Part shown: piece by piece, positions 43,316 through 55,661 of the stretch
Numbering within the stretch: position 1 is the first letter of the stretch
Layout: each line of letters opens with the position of its first letter
From: Ursus arctos
Lineage: Eukaryota > Chordata > Mammalia > Carnivora > Ursidae
Direction of reading: 5' to 3'
DNA: 64,000 bases
Assembly (NCBI RefSeq): GCF_023065955.2
Contig: NW_026622808.1
Location: 31,818,475 to 31,882,474, forward strand
The notes under the pieces: generated by a model
The model's input: the letters and a program-made list of their open reading frames with translations, nothing else
Database searches by the model: none
Told to the model about the DNA's origin: nothing
Program-made: the position numbers and the translations under genes

Positions 43316-45295
43316 GGAGAAGCCTTTAGTTCCATATGTTATAGTTGCTTTGACTATCCTCAGCAACAAGCCTACATAATGAAAGTAGGGCAGATATGAT
43401 TTTAGGAGGAGACCCAATAAAGAACACGCTTTTTGTGAATTTGGGCTCAGAACCAGCAGAAATACAGGAATGGCAGGCAGGTGGAGACCAGATGTCAGCT
43501 TATTTAATACTGATAGAGCTGTTGGAGAACATAATTTAGTTTGAGAACCAAATTCGCCTGCCTTCTCATTCTGTGCTGCCAGAGTTCAATGCCAGGTCTC
43601 TTAAAAGCTTTAAAGCAACAGCAACAACAAAAAATCTAAGTCATTAACAGAGCATGCAAAAGGATCGCAGTATCGCCCCACAGTCACTGAATTTAGAAAG
43701 TAGACCACCGCTAGCTCATAGCAGATTTTGTCCCTAGAAACCTGTCAAAAGACTGATACTCAGTGAAAGACTGATACTCAGAGAGGGAAGGTGAATAGGC
43801 TGAAGAAGTCTTGATTCAATGTCACTGAGACTCAGGTAATTCTATACCAGTTATTCAGAGTCTCCTAACTTGTGGGTCTAAACTCAGTTGGGAGAATCAC
43901 CCATTCTGAGGTGAATTATGACCTGTGTTCATTATATCCCGAGGGGCATCTACTTGTGTCTAGTCTTATCTTTAGCTAGTGGTTTTTAAGACGATGCCAC
44001 CTTCTTGCAGTGTTAATTTACAGTAGTGGCAGCCCTACACCAGGTCTTTGAGATGCCTTTCTTTTTTATCCAGCGTATTCAAATTTCTTAATACCGTTTC
44101 TCTTTTGGGTCCTGTGTTTCTGGCATCCCCAGGCTGCATTGAAACTGGGCTTTTGGGACCTAGCTTACCCAGCCCCACTGTGAGCAGCGCTCAGCCTTCT
44201 GCTGTGGAGTTGCTCAGGCCCGGGACACTTGGCTGCTATCCGTGGAGGGCAGGAGGGTGGTCCTTTACCCCATGAATTTCAGTTGAGAATCACTCTGGCA
44301 GGTGGTTGGTTGGTTTGTTTTTTTTGTTTGTTTGTTCTGTTTTGTTTTGTTTCCCCCTGATGTTGCTGTTCTTGCTTCTAAAGGTTGTTGCCTTAGGGAC
44401 CCACTGAGAATTGAGACCTCTGCCATTCCTCAGGATGCTGTCTTCAGCTTCTGGATGTGTCACATGGGGAGTAGCATTTCTTTCAGACACTTCTCTTTTG
44501 GCATTTTTTTTTCTCTGTGTTCCCCTACTCCTTTCCAGAAGGCTCATTGAATTTCTGACATTTTTGTTGTTGGAGAGAAGGAAGACCATGGAGCCAGCTC
44601 TTTGCGAGGCTACAGAAAGTGGGGAAGGAATGAGCTTCCAGGGCCGGGCCCTGGAGATTTGTCTCTCAGTTGTCTTCCAAGATGTCAGCTTTCTTTTAAG
44701 AAAATCTCTCTTAAAAAAAAAACAAAAAAACAACTTTTTCCTGTTCTTTTCATTTCTTGTACTCCTTCTAATCTGATGGAGCAGGTTTCTAAAGCTATGC
44801 ATTTCTTCCTGGACTTCCTGAACTTACGCGATTCCTTAAAACAGTGTTCCAGGCACAGGCTTTTCTCATCTCCTTGTCGATCTCTGTGGCTGTGGTAATT
44901 TCATTGAGTGGTTTATCTACTTCAGTCTGAGAGGATGACATATTTTATTTGTAATAAGAGCATTGTTTTTATTGTTATAAATAAAACCTACCATGTCTTT
45001 AAGATTGAAGCTGCATTGTAAATCCCAGAACTATAAAACCCTAGCCAAAGTTATTGGCAAACAGACCAGCAAGAGGGGAGTGACTCTTAAACCGTGGAGG
45101 AAAAAAAAAAAAAAAAAAAAAAAAACACAAAAAAACCCACATGAATTCTTTTGGTTTTGGCCTTTGGGCTTGAGTCTAGCTCAGAACATAAAGGATGGAA
45201 TTTGAGACAGCCTTTTCATGCTATCTACTGGGCTGAGACTAACAAAGTTTGGAGCTTACACACTTGTGTTGCTTAGCATATGTGGAATTTTTAAA

Positions 45296-45500
45296 AAAAA
45301 AATTTTTTTTTTAAGATTTTATTTATTTATTTGACAGAGATAGAGACAGCCAGCGAGAGAGGGAACACAAGCAGGGGGAGTGGGAGAGGAAGAAGCAGGC
45401 TCATAGCGGAGGAGCCTGATGTGGGGCTCGATCCCATAACGCCGGGATCACGCCCTGAGCTGAAGGCAGACGCTTAACCGCTGTGCCACCCAGGCGCCCC
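45296..45500 (-). repeat. Can-SINE
   Basis: Complete copy. AGCATATGTGGAATT duplicates on both sides. Confidence 0.95.
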
Positions 45501-45824
45501 AGCATATGTGGAATTACAGTTTAAAGCCCGTGGCCTGTCAAACTAGCTTTTAAAAAGCATAGTAAAGGACCATATACTTAATTTTGCCCCAATATCTAAA
45601 AGGTGTGTATAGGGAAAGATTCCCTGTAGTCAAATCCGTGCCTCAGCAGGGCCTGCTCACCGAGGTCTTCTCTGCTACTTAGGCTTTGCAGATGCCCCAC
45701 AAGGGAAGGCAGTGGGTCTGTGTTAAGGCCAAAGTCAGTGCCCACACCTTAACCCTTCATGCTTAAACCATAGTGCTTGTATAAGGACTGCCTTTGCTGA
45801 ACCACGTCACTGGCATTTTGCTAG

Positions 45825-46110
45825 TCATCCCTACCTATACATAAAATCGGAGGTATAAAACCGTATACATTCATCCCTACCTGTACATAAAATCGGAGGT
45901 ATAAAAACACTTGCCTCTGAACAAAGTCGCCAGCATTTCCACATGGCCAACTTCAAAAGTGTTTGAAATGCCTCAAGTGCTCGTCCCATCATAGCCTCAG
46001 CTTGTATGTGATATTTCACTCCCCACATTCCTCACCAGGTCTCTCTTCTATGCTCTCTGCCAAATCACGAGATCCTAACATTCCTTTGAATAAAATGTCC
46101 CTCTACCTCT
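45825..46110 (+). repeat. 46-bp tandem duplication in a possible LTR
   Basis: TCATCCCTACCTATACATAA at 45825 recurs at 45871 with one change, each copy ending AGGTATAAAA (TATA-like). An AATAAA lies about 190 bases on, at about 46089. The LTR reading is tentative; the duplication is certain. Confidence 0.6.
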
Positions 46111-47585
46111 GCCAATAGGCAGAGCCTATTCTTGTAAAACTTCCAACACAGAGCAGCAGAACCTGTGGGCAGCTGGCTCCCAAAATAAGGAAGGGAAAAA
46201 GGGGCCAAGCTACACTTAACCCGGCTCTCTGTCCCTGAAGCTTCAGCCAGGGGAGGAGAGTTACAGCAAGAGGTCAGAAGTGTTTAGAGGAAATCCTTCC
46301 TTGTGGACCCAAGGAATCAGTCCAAGAAGCATTCCCTTTCTAATTGAGTTGAAAATAACTCTTTGGTTTCAACATATGTGTTTGGGAATTTGTTAAGAGG
46401 TTGGCTTAAAAAAGAAAATTCATTTGGGATGTGGTGAGTTTGGAGTGGTGGTGGGACGTTCAAGCAGGACTAGCTTGATGGTGGTTGGGTAGTTAGGTTT
46501 GGGAGTTATCAGAGTGGTGATAGTCGGAAACACGTCAGTGAAGAACCAACCATGGGAAAGAATGCAGACAGAAGACAGGGTCAAAGACCAATCCTTCCCC
46601 TGTCAAAGAATAATTTAAAAACTTGTTTATAAAGGGGCGCCTGGCTGGCTCAGTCAGAAAAGCAGCAACTCTTGATCTCAGGGTCGTGAGTTCAAGCCCC
46701 ATGTTGAGTGTAGAGATTACTTAAATAAATACATAAACTTAAAAAAAAACCCACTTGTATATAAGGGAAAACAATAATTGATTGATTTAATCTAGCAAAA
46801 GCAAAAACGATTTATGTACAAAAAAGAGTAGAGAGGGAAGAAGGAAAAACCACAGATTGTGTGAAAATTGTGGCTTTTGTTTCCTGTGGGTAGACTGCTC
46901 ATCAGCTGGCAGCCAGCAAAGAGGCCAGTATTCTTCCCTGGGGCAACTGAATGGATTATAAAATACCAATTTCACTTGCTTATGGGTTCTCCAGAAGACC
47001 TCTAGAGTTCAGGTGAGGTGTATGTCAGGCTGTCTCTGGATGAATAGTGTCTGTCAGTATCCTTTCTAAGCCCCACCATCAGGCCAGGTCTGCTATTTCC
47101 CTCGTCAGAATCTCTGACCTCCTCCCTTTTAATCAAACTTAGCTCTAGTCCACATTAGCCCTGAGGGGGCAACATGAGTTGAATATTGTTTTGGGGGCGG
47201 TGGCTGTATAACAGTATTTAAACCCCTGAATATTAGCAGACAATGGCAAAAAGAGCAAGGGAATCCTAGATACTATTAAAAATATTTGGAACTCATTTCA
47301 TATCCAGTTTACTCACTGGCCTGTTTAGTCAGGAGATTAAGTCCCAAGGATTAGTTTAGTGAAATTTAACTAATGAATATTCACAAAGCAAGTGGATCAT
47401 AATTGAGAGAGCATTTACTTTAGAGAACAAAAATCCTGATAGAAGTTTCTAACTTTGAATCACCGTCTCTGCTCACAACTGCTGAAACATATTTTCCATT
47501 AAAAAAATACATATTTAAACACCCTCACACTCACTTTTTAGATGAAATGTATATTTTTTCTTTTGTCATAAATGTTATAAAACAG
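46111..47585. other. intergenic, nothing beyond one SINE
   Basis: Apart from the short SINE at 46634-46752 I recognise no exon or repeat. Confidence 0.45.
46634..46752 (+). repeat. short Can-SINE
   Basis: GGGGCGCCTGGCTGGCTCAG head, '...GTGTAGAGATTACTTAAATAA', A-rich tail. ACTTGTTTATAAAGG / ACTTGTATATAAGGG flank it. Confidence 0.88.
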
Positions 47586-47589
47586 AACT

Positions 47590-48400
47590 TTTGATCCCCT
47601 GAGCTCCACTTCTGCCGTTAGCCATCCAGTTCTCCAAAAAGTCAGCCATGATTCTTGGTTTCATTTTTTTGCCAGACTCCCCTCAACAGTCCCTCAGCAA
47701 ACCTGTCCATTTAACCTTCAGCTGTACACTAAATCAGATCACCTCTGTCCATCTCCTAGCCCAAGCTGGCCTCATCTCTTCATGTACTGTCTATCCCTTC
47801 CATGGCTTGTTTTTCATACAACCATCCAATTGATCTTTTTATTTTAATTTAATTTTTAAAAATAAATACCTTTTTTTAAAAGTAATCTACACCCATCATG
47901 GGGCTCGAACTCACAACCCCAAGATTAAGAGTCGCACGCTCCACTGACAGCCAGCCAGTCACCCCCATATTGATCTTTTTAATGGATAAAGCAGGTCACA
48001 TCGCTCTTCTGCCTGAAGCACTGCCATGTTTTGCTGCTCTACTAAGAACAAAAGCCAAACTCTTCATGGCCCTTAAAGCACAACCTGACTTGGCCTTTGC
48101 TGAGCTCTGTTCCTTCTTCACAAACCACTCTCCCCTCACTGCTACCATTCCACCACCTTGTTCCCACCTCAGGGCCTCCACAGGAGCTGCTCACTTTGCC
48201 TGAAAGCTCTTCTACCCAATATTTGCTCCATTCACTCAGCATTGAGTCCCCTCCTCACAGAGGCCTGGCCAGATTTCACAATCTAAAGCAACACCCTCTC
48301 CCAGCATTCTCTTTCCCATTACCCTTCTCTGTTTTTCCTCAGTACCTGTACCTTTGTTGCTCTAGCCCACCCTTTCTTCTGGCGTTATTAAAGAGAGGAA
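47590..48400 (+). repeat. L2 fragment split by a SINE
   Basis: 'ACTAAATCAGATCACCTCTGTCC', 'AAAGCCAAACTCTTCATGGCCCTTAAAGCACAACCTGAC' and 'CTCAGGGCCTCCACAGGAGCTGCTCACTTTGCCTG' follow the L2 consensus order. Confidence 0.75.
47842..47965 (-). repeat. short Can-SINE inside L2
   Basis: TTAAAAATAAATACCTTTTTTTAAAAGTAATC start and CAGCCAGCCAGTCACCCC end. TTGATCTTTTTATT / TTGATCTTTTTAAT flank it. Confidence 0.85.
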
Positions 48401-48784
48401 AGTCTGGCTAGCAGCCCTCCAGGTCCACTTGTCTCCTTCCTGCATGTGTGGATACTTCCGTGTGTATGTGTGTGTGTAGGTTACTTTGGTGGAGGAAAAG
48501 TAATTCCCCTGAGCCAAGGGAAGGGGACTCCGGAGTCGGACTTTCAGATATGGGGAGGTGCTGCAGGAAAGGGAGATTGGCCTCTCTCTCCTACTGATTC
48601 CTTGAACCTCAGGGCCTGGTGTTGCCATGGTCAGATGGGGTGTGCAATGGAGTAGTTAGTGTGAAACTTTGACATGTATCCCCTGGGATTTGGGGCTTAT
48701 GAAACCATAGACCGTGATGCCTGCTCTCTTCCTGGACAGTCTGCCCACAGCAAGGAAGAAGAGGAAGCTACCCTCACTCTGCTT

Positions 48785-49280
48785 CCCTAACCCTAACAAA
48801 TTCCAACCGTAGTACCTAGCCTTTTACTCTAAATCCTATATCCGGACCCCTAACCCCACCACTGACAGTGATCTAACTCTTAACTTGTAACCTAACCCTA
48901 GCTCTTCTGACCCTGACTCATTCTCTTCTGACACTGACCTTGTAACTCTGACCCTTAATCCTTAAACTGAAGTCCTAAACCTCAGGCTTTTGCCACAGCC
49001 CTAACATCTAATCCACTGCAGTCCCTGACCACCACTCTAACCTTAGCTCCTCTGACACTACTTTCTAACCCTAACCCAAGCCCTAGTCCCTAAACTTCTA
49101 ACCCTTTAAACTTAGACTGGTTTCTAGATCCTGAGGCCTTGACATTTACCCTCTAACGTTGTAATTCTGCCCTAATCTCAACGTTTAATCCCTAAATCCT
49201 GACCCATAGATTGTAATCGTTGAACCCTCACCCATAAAAAGCTAACCTCCAGGATCCTGGAACGCCAGACCCCCAACCCT
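48785..49280. repeat. degenerate telomere-like CTAACC tract
   Basis: Many variants of CCCTAACC and CTGACCCT: CCTAACCCTAACAAA, TGTAACCTAACCCTAGC, TTCTAACCCTAACCCAAGCC, CTAACCTCC and others. Units of roughly 6-12 bases, strongly diverged. Confidence 0.75.
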
Positions 49281-49289
49281 GACTCCACA

Positions 49290-51950
49290 AATGACAAGCC
49301 AGTACTTCACCCTGCTGTTAGCCACAGACAAGGGGAATTTGCAGCAACTCAAACTGCGTAGGTCAGAGGACATAGTGAATGAATGCCAGCAAATTAATCC
49401 ACCAGGCACAGAACATCAAACAATAGGACTCCTGGAAAGCCAGGGGGGAAAAAAAAGCCAGAAAAACTTCCCTAAATACAGGATGTGGTAGACTAGCAGC
49501 AAACGTGAACAAGCCTTCAAATCTCAGAAGATGGGCAATGAAAGTCCCAGTCTTTGTGACCATACCTCCATGTCCCACCTCAGTCAGCAGGTCATCCTAG
49601 ACTCATGATGGGAGAGAACTGTCCTTAGTAAGTTGTAATTGCCCTAGGACACAGACAGCAAAAGAAACCTCAGTAATAAAATGACCACCGTAACCCAGGA
49701 GATAAGAGCCATAGCCAGCATTACCATTCCCCCAATTTCCCTAGCACAATCACTGTCTCCAGGAGAAGCCCAGAAACCAGCTAACAACCCAACTGAACAA
49801 AAGATTGGAACCCTATATGAAACCAGCTCTTTCCCCAAACTCCAGACCCTGACCTAGATGGGATCCCAGAATATAGTTTTCCAACATGAAACAAAGAAAC
49901 AGGCACAAATCTTCTTCCCCCATGGGGAGGACAGAAAAAGAAGAATAAAAAGTTCATGTTCCAATAAAGATGGAATCCCAGAGTCCTCCCCTTTGTCCCA
50001 TTCCCAACCCCTTCCCCACCACCAGGGTCCCTATGCATACATGAGACAAAGGACAACTACAGTAGTAACAGAAAACATGTACTGACAGTACAGAGGGGGG
50101 GCTTCATCCTGCTTACGCTCGTGACTTCTGTACGTACCTTGTACTTAGGTATAATTGGCTTTAAATTGAAGAATACTGCTGAAACCTAATTTACATGTAT
50201 TAGAAAAGAAAGCTGAAGAATCCGTCATCTAAGCCTCCATCCATCTCTACAGGTAGAAAAAATAAGCAACCAACCAAAGTTTATTAAAAAGGCAGAGTTA
50301 AAAATAAGAGCAGAGATTGCTCAAAATGAAAAAAAGTATCAAAATACAAGATTATTTTAAAATTTTTATGCAATTATATGTAGAGCAAAGTGAATAAAAA
50401 GTAAGCAGCTTTTAAATATCTATATCTACACCTGAGTAACCATCACCCAGATGGAGATACAGAACTGAAACTTCAAGCGTTATCCAAGCAGTTATAATCA
50501 ATATTCCAAATGAGATCGGGGAGAATTTAAGAAAATGTTTTTAAAGATGACAGAAAAAAGCAGGCAAGAAAACCTTAAGAAATAGGAGTAATGAGATAAT
50601 GCTTAGATATTAAACGTAAACGACAATAATTAAAATTGTGGCATTGGAATAGGATTATGTCAGTCACAGACAAAACTTTCAGAATGAGGGTCTTTTGTAT
50701 AGAAGAATTAATTCTTGAAAAACAGTCAAAAACTATTTTTAAAAAGAAAAATGGTTGGGTATAGGCTTGTCTTACAAAATATTTATATTTCTTGTAAATC
50801 CACTCATCAAATAGTGAAGTATGTGTATATGTCAAAGTCAATGGTATTCCATGGGAAAAAGTAATGCTCATAAGGTTGAGAGTTCATCTGGAAGGAAACA
50901 CCTAGACTTTAACCTCAACCACAGACATGATAAATTCTGCCTGGCTTTAAACAGGTAAAAGTGAAATATAGTGATGAAAATGTCGGAATGAAATTTAGGA
51001 AAATATTTTTATATCCTTCATGGTGAGGAGACTTTCCCAAGCAAGATACGGTCTAGAGGCCATAAAGGAAAGACTAGGCCACTTAAGTAAGTAAATAAAT
51101 GCCATAAAAGACCAAGAATGAACTGTAGACTGTATCGTAAACAATTCTAGCTTGTGGGTAAACAACAGTAAATAAATGTCCCTTACCAAACGGCTAATAA
51201 GCATGACTCTACAAATTGACAAGTGAAAACATGTCCAGGCGAGTTACAAAAGAAGAAATGAGTTGTCCTCTACTGCTCTTTGGCTTGGAGTTCTAATTGG
51301 CTTGAATGGAGCGTCTGGAGGAGTCGTTTCTTAAGGCAGCAGAAAGGACTTGTGATCTATTAGGCCAGGGTGGATGGCCCTCCCGGATTCTCTTTGGAGC
51401 TCCTGTCACTCCCAATTGCCTGCAGCACATCTGCTCTTAACATGGAATCCTCATCTCAAATCTGTTATGTCCCCCATCTGGCATCTCCTCCCTCAACAAT
51501 TACCAACTGGATTACAGCATTTATGTAGAGTTCTTGCTGTCGTTAGCCTTACGGTAGCCAGGCAAGATACTGTTCCACAAAGTTACTTAGCTGGGTTATT
51601 TTCTTCCCTACCCCTTTCAGTGTGGTTATGCAATTTAAAACACAGCTAGTGCAATCCTTAGTGTTTGTATTCCATTTTGAGTCCCCCCACATCCTGGTTG
51701 GTTTTAGTTGTTTATGTTTGTGTATGTGAAACATAACTGTGGTTTTAAGGGAACTGTACCAAAAGATATGCTCAGAGAAGTGCTGCTCCCCCCCTCATTC
51801 CTGCTATCTTGTTCCCATTCCCCATTTCTTTCCATCATTTTCCCTCCTACTCCCTACAGGGAACTGTTCTTTTTTTGTTTCTGGTTTACCCTGTCTGTAT
51901 TCCCTTTGCACAAATGAGCAGATACAGGTGTAGTTTATCTCATCCTCTGC
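49290..51950. other. intergenic, AT-rich, no gene recognised
   Basis: Short ORFs only. 50400-50470 has a weak L1-3'-like phrase ('gagtaaccatcacccagatgg') too short to call. Confidence 0.4.
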
Positions 51951-51959
51951 TTTCTTACA

Positions 51960-53120
51960 CAAATGTAGCATACTGTAAGTACTCTTTGGCATTTTGTTTT
52001 CTCCGCTTCCAGAATGCCCTGGAAAACACTCCATATCAGCTCACGGAGACCTTTCTACTGCTTTTTTACAGCTGCATGTTCTGTATTATGTGACGCACTG
52101 TAGTGTATTTAACCACTCCCCTATGCGTGGACATTTAGGTTGTTTTCAATTATTTGCAATAACAGTGCTGCAGTGAATAACCTTGCACACATATATTTTT
52201 GTATAGAGGTGTGTCTTCAGAGTAGTAGATTCCTAGGAGTGAGGTTACTGGCTTGGAAGGAAAGTGTATGCCTAGGTTTGTTAGGTATTCGCCAATAGTT
52301 GTGTCAGGTATTTCTTAGGTATTTCCTTCTGCTATTGATTTCTAATTTTATCCCATTGTGATCAGAGAGCATACTTAGTATGATTTCGATCCTTTCAAAT
52401 TTATTGAACATTTTTAATGGTCCAGGATATGGTCTATCCTGCAGAATCTTTCACGTGCGCTTGAGAAACGTGTAATTCTGCTGTGGTTGGATGGAGTGAT
52501 CTGCAGATGTCTCGGGAGGTCTGTGATGTCTGTATCGGTATAGTTACGCCTGTCTTCTCTTTTCCTTTGGATCTTCTGCTTAGTTGCTCTATCCAGGATT
52601 GCAAATGGGATGTTGAAACCTCCAGCTATTACTGTGGAATTGTCTGTTTATCTCTTTAATCTGCCTCATATATTTTGGGGCTCTATTTTTAGTTGCAAAA
52701 AATGTTTATATGTCTTCTTGCTGGATTGACTCTTTGATCATTATAAAATATCCTCTGTCTCTGGTAACAATTTTTGTCTACATTCTACTTTGTTTGATGT
52801 TAGTATAGCCATGTCAGGCTTCTTTTTGTTACTGTTTGATTGAGTCTTTTTTCATCCTTTTATTTTCAGCCTGTTTGTGTCTTAGAATCCGAAATGTGTC
52901 TCTTGTAGCTGGCATCTAATTACTTCATGTTTTTATTCATTCTGTCAATCTCTGCTTTTGATTTTAACATGTAGTTGTGGGTAAGGTAGAATTGTCCTCT
53001 GCCATTTTGCAGTTGGGTTTCTATTTGTCTTATGTCTTTTTTGTTCTTCTCTTCCTCCATTGTTGCCTTTTCTTGTATGTTAAATATTTTCAGAGTACCA
53101 ATTTTAATTCCCTTGTCATT
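51960..53120 (-). mobile_element. L1 fragments (3' region and ORF2 endonuclease part)
   Basis: 51960-52255 resembles the reverse complement of an L1 3' region ('cactccatatcagctcacggag...cagtgctgcagtgaat'). 52320-52990 is antisense to the L1 ORF2 N-terminal (endonuclease) part ('tgatcagagagcatactta', 'ggatatggtctatcctg', 'gtatagccatgtcaggcttctttttg'). No open frame remains. Confidence 0.75.
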
Positions 53121-53121
53121 C

Positions 53122-54154
53122 TTTTACTTTATTTATTTAGAGAGAGGGAGGCAGAGTGGGAGGGGCAGAAGGAGAATCTCAAGCAGGATCCACGCTCAGC
53201 ATGGAGCCCAACATGGGCCTTAATCCCACGACGCTGAGATCATGACCTGACCTGAAATCAAGAGTTGGACGTTCGCTCTTTTCCAGGTGGATCCATGAAG
53301 GGTGCAGAAGAGAAAAAGAAGGTTCCTGCTGTGCCAGAAACCCTTCAGAAGAAGCAAAGGAATTTCACAGAGTTGAAGATCAGGCATCTGAGGAGGAAGT
53401 TTGCCCAAAAGATGCTTCGAAAGGCAAGGAGGGAGCTTATCTATGAAAAAGCTAGGCATTACCACAAGGAATATAGGCAGATGTACAGAACTCAGATTCG
53501 AATGGCGAGGATGGCAAGAAAAGCTGGCAACTTCTGTGTGCCTGCGGAACCCAAACTGGCGTTTGTCACCAGGATCAGCGGTCGCGATGGTGTGAGCCCA
53601 AAGGTTTGAAAGGTGTTGCAGCTGCTTCACCTTTGCCAGATCTTCAGTGGCACCTTTGTTAAGCTCAACAAGGCTTCAGTTAACATGCTAAGGATTGTGG
53701 AACCATATATAGCATGGGGGTACCCAACCCTGAAGTCGGTGAATGAATTGATCTACAAGCGTGGTTATGGCAAAATCAACAAGGAGCGAATTGCCCTGAC
53801 AGATAACACATTCATTGCCCGATCTCTTGGTAAATATGGCATCATCTGCATGGAGGATCTGGTTCACGAGGCCTGTACTTTTGGAAAACATTTCAAAGAA
53901 GCAAACAACTTTTTATGGCCCTTCAAATTGTCTTCTCCACGAGGAGGAAGGAAGAAAAAGACCACCCATTTTGTAGAAGGTGGAGATGCTGGCAACAGGG
54001 AAGACCCCATCAATAAGCTTATTAGAAGGATGAACTAAGGTATCTCCCATGATTCTTTTTTGTAATCTGGTCAGTTAGTAAACGACTACTCTCAAATGGA
54101 AAAGAAAAAAAAAGAGTTGGACACTTTTAACTGACTGAACCACCCAGGCACCCC
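53122..54154 (-). repeat. Can-SINE split by an RPL7 retrocopy
   Basis: Left part 53122-53270 runs from TTTATTTATTTAGAG to GAGTTGGAC. Right part 54123-54154 ends GAACCACCCAGGCACCCC. Confidence 0.9.
53271..54111 (+). pseudogene. RPL7: processed RPL7 pseudogene
   Basis: Intron-less copy of the 60S ribosomal protein L7 mRNA: pyrimidine-rich 5' end (GCTCTTTTCCAG), ATG at 53295, coding region to TAA at 54036-54038 (247 codons), 3' UTR and A-rich tail. The frame is continuous except for one TGA at 53607-53609 where RPL7 has arginine (CGA to TGA), so the protein is truncated after about 104 residues. Both halves keep recognisable L7 motifs ([33 protein letters not shown]). 11-bp duplications AAGAGTTGGAC (53260-53270, 54112-54122) mark L1-mediated insertion into a SINE. 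Confidence 0.96.
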
Positions 54155-55255
54155 TCTTTTACTAGACTTCTTAGTTATTTCTTTGGTGATTGCCCTGGGG
54201 ATTATAATTAACATCTTAGTATATAACAATCTAGTTCATATTAATTCCAACTTAATTTGAACATTGTACAAAACTTTGCTCCTATATAACTCCACCCACC
54301 TCCTCCTTGGTGGGGTTATCAGCATACATGTGTCATTTTATGCATGTGTGAAGGTCATGTTGGAACAGATTCAAGCCCCCTAGCGTGAGTTCAGGGAGGT
54401 TTTTACTATGCCCCTTAATCTCATCTCCTCTGCCCCTTAAACAACTTCACCTTCATATTAAATCTCTGTCCACGTCTTTTATTTCTATAGACATTTTCAG
54501 GTCTCTCATATATGAGGAAAAGACATATTCACACTGACCAACCAGTGCCATCAGATATAAACAATTATCTCTTTAGAAGCGTAGGATCTCTTGTTGCACG
54601 GGACCGCAAGACAATAATTGAGTCAAATGGTTCCTAATTCTAGTTTTGCGTCAGAATTTCTGAGTTTGGGAGGCTTTTCATTCTTACTGCGTGTTGCCTG
54701 GGGTTCATTTCAGAACTCCTGATAAGAATTTCATTCTATTCTTTTCATTCTCTTTATGCTGTGTCCTAAGAAGTGACAAGAAATTGTAACAAATGACTAG
54801 AACTTCTAGATTGTGTTGAGTAAATGTCCTTAGTCCTAAATGGTATCATTAGTCTGCAGCTTATAATTTGGGGAAAACGGAAAAGCATTAAAGCATGTTA
54901 AGAAATAAATGTATAGTAACACAAGCATGTATTTCCTCATCCTTTCTCAGTTTAATGTGTGCATGTGTATATATGTGTTTCCCTAGGACCATTACTGTAT
55001 GTTTTATGTAAGGATCTATGCAGTTTGTTCTAGTAGAATCCTCACTGTGGAATTGTGTGCAACTCTCTAAGCCTCCGTTCCTTTGTTTATAAAATGAGCA
55101 TGTACTTCTTAAGTTTATAGCGAGGCTTAAATAAGTTAGTGCTTGTAAAGTATTTAGAAACCTTTCTGTGGCCAGGCATTACTCCCGAGTATTGTGCGCA
55201 ATATGTTTTCTTTGGATAAAAGTCTCTCTTTTATGGTATGGTTGAAACTGCTCAA
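54155..55255. other. intergenic, old repeat remnants
   Basis: 54170-54660 may continue the minus-strand L1 that precedes the split SINE. 55040-55165 looks like MIR ('CTCTCTAAGCCTCCGTTCCTTTGTTTATAAAATGAGC'). No gene. Confidence 0.45.
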
Positions 55256-55259
55256 ACCA

Positions 55260-55444
55260 GGGGCACCTGGGTGGCTCAGTTGGTTAAGCGTCTGCCTTGG
55301 GCTCAGGTCATGATCCCAGAGTTCTTGGGCTCCCTGCTCAGCAGGGAGTCTGCTTCTCCTTTTTCCTCAGCCCCTCCCTACCCCCTCTTGTGCTTTCTCT
55401 CGTTCTCTCTCTCTCTCAAATAAATAAATAAATAAAACCTTAAG
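55260..55444 (+). repeat. Can-SINE (first of a tandem pair)
   Basis: GGGGCACCTGGGTGGCTCAG head and AAATAAATAAATAAATAAAACC tail. Confidence 0.95.
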
Positions 55445-55455
55445 AAAAATTGCTC

Positions 55456-55661
55456 AGGGGCGCCTGGGTGGCTCAGATGGTTAAGCTTCTGCCTTCAGCT
55501 CAGGTCATGATCCCAGGGGCCTGGGATCGAGGCCACCTCTGGTTCCCTGCTCAGTGGGGAGCCTGCTTCTTCCTTTCCTTCCGCTTGTGCTCTCTGGCTC
55601 TCTATCTCTCTGTCAAATAAATAAATAAATAAATAAAATCTTAAAAAAAAAAAAAAAAAAA
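55456..55661 (+). repeat. Can-SINE (second of a tandem pair)
   Basis: GGGGCGCCTGGGTGGCTCAG head and a long A tail. ACTGCTCAAACCAG lies before the first and after the second copy; a partial TTGCTCAG lies between them. Confidence 0.95.

Larger units (their letters stand above)
42401..45295. other. intergenic, no gene recognised
   Basis: Contains a short SINE (43080-43196), an (AC)n tract and an 18-bp tandem duplication near 43746-43780 (AAGACTGATACTCAG twice). ORFs such as 44290-44802 show no domain. Confidence 0.45.

Noticed and set aside
44290..44802. 170-codon minus-strand ORF
   Set aside because: Lysine/asparagine-rich translation of AT-rich sequence with no start context or domain.
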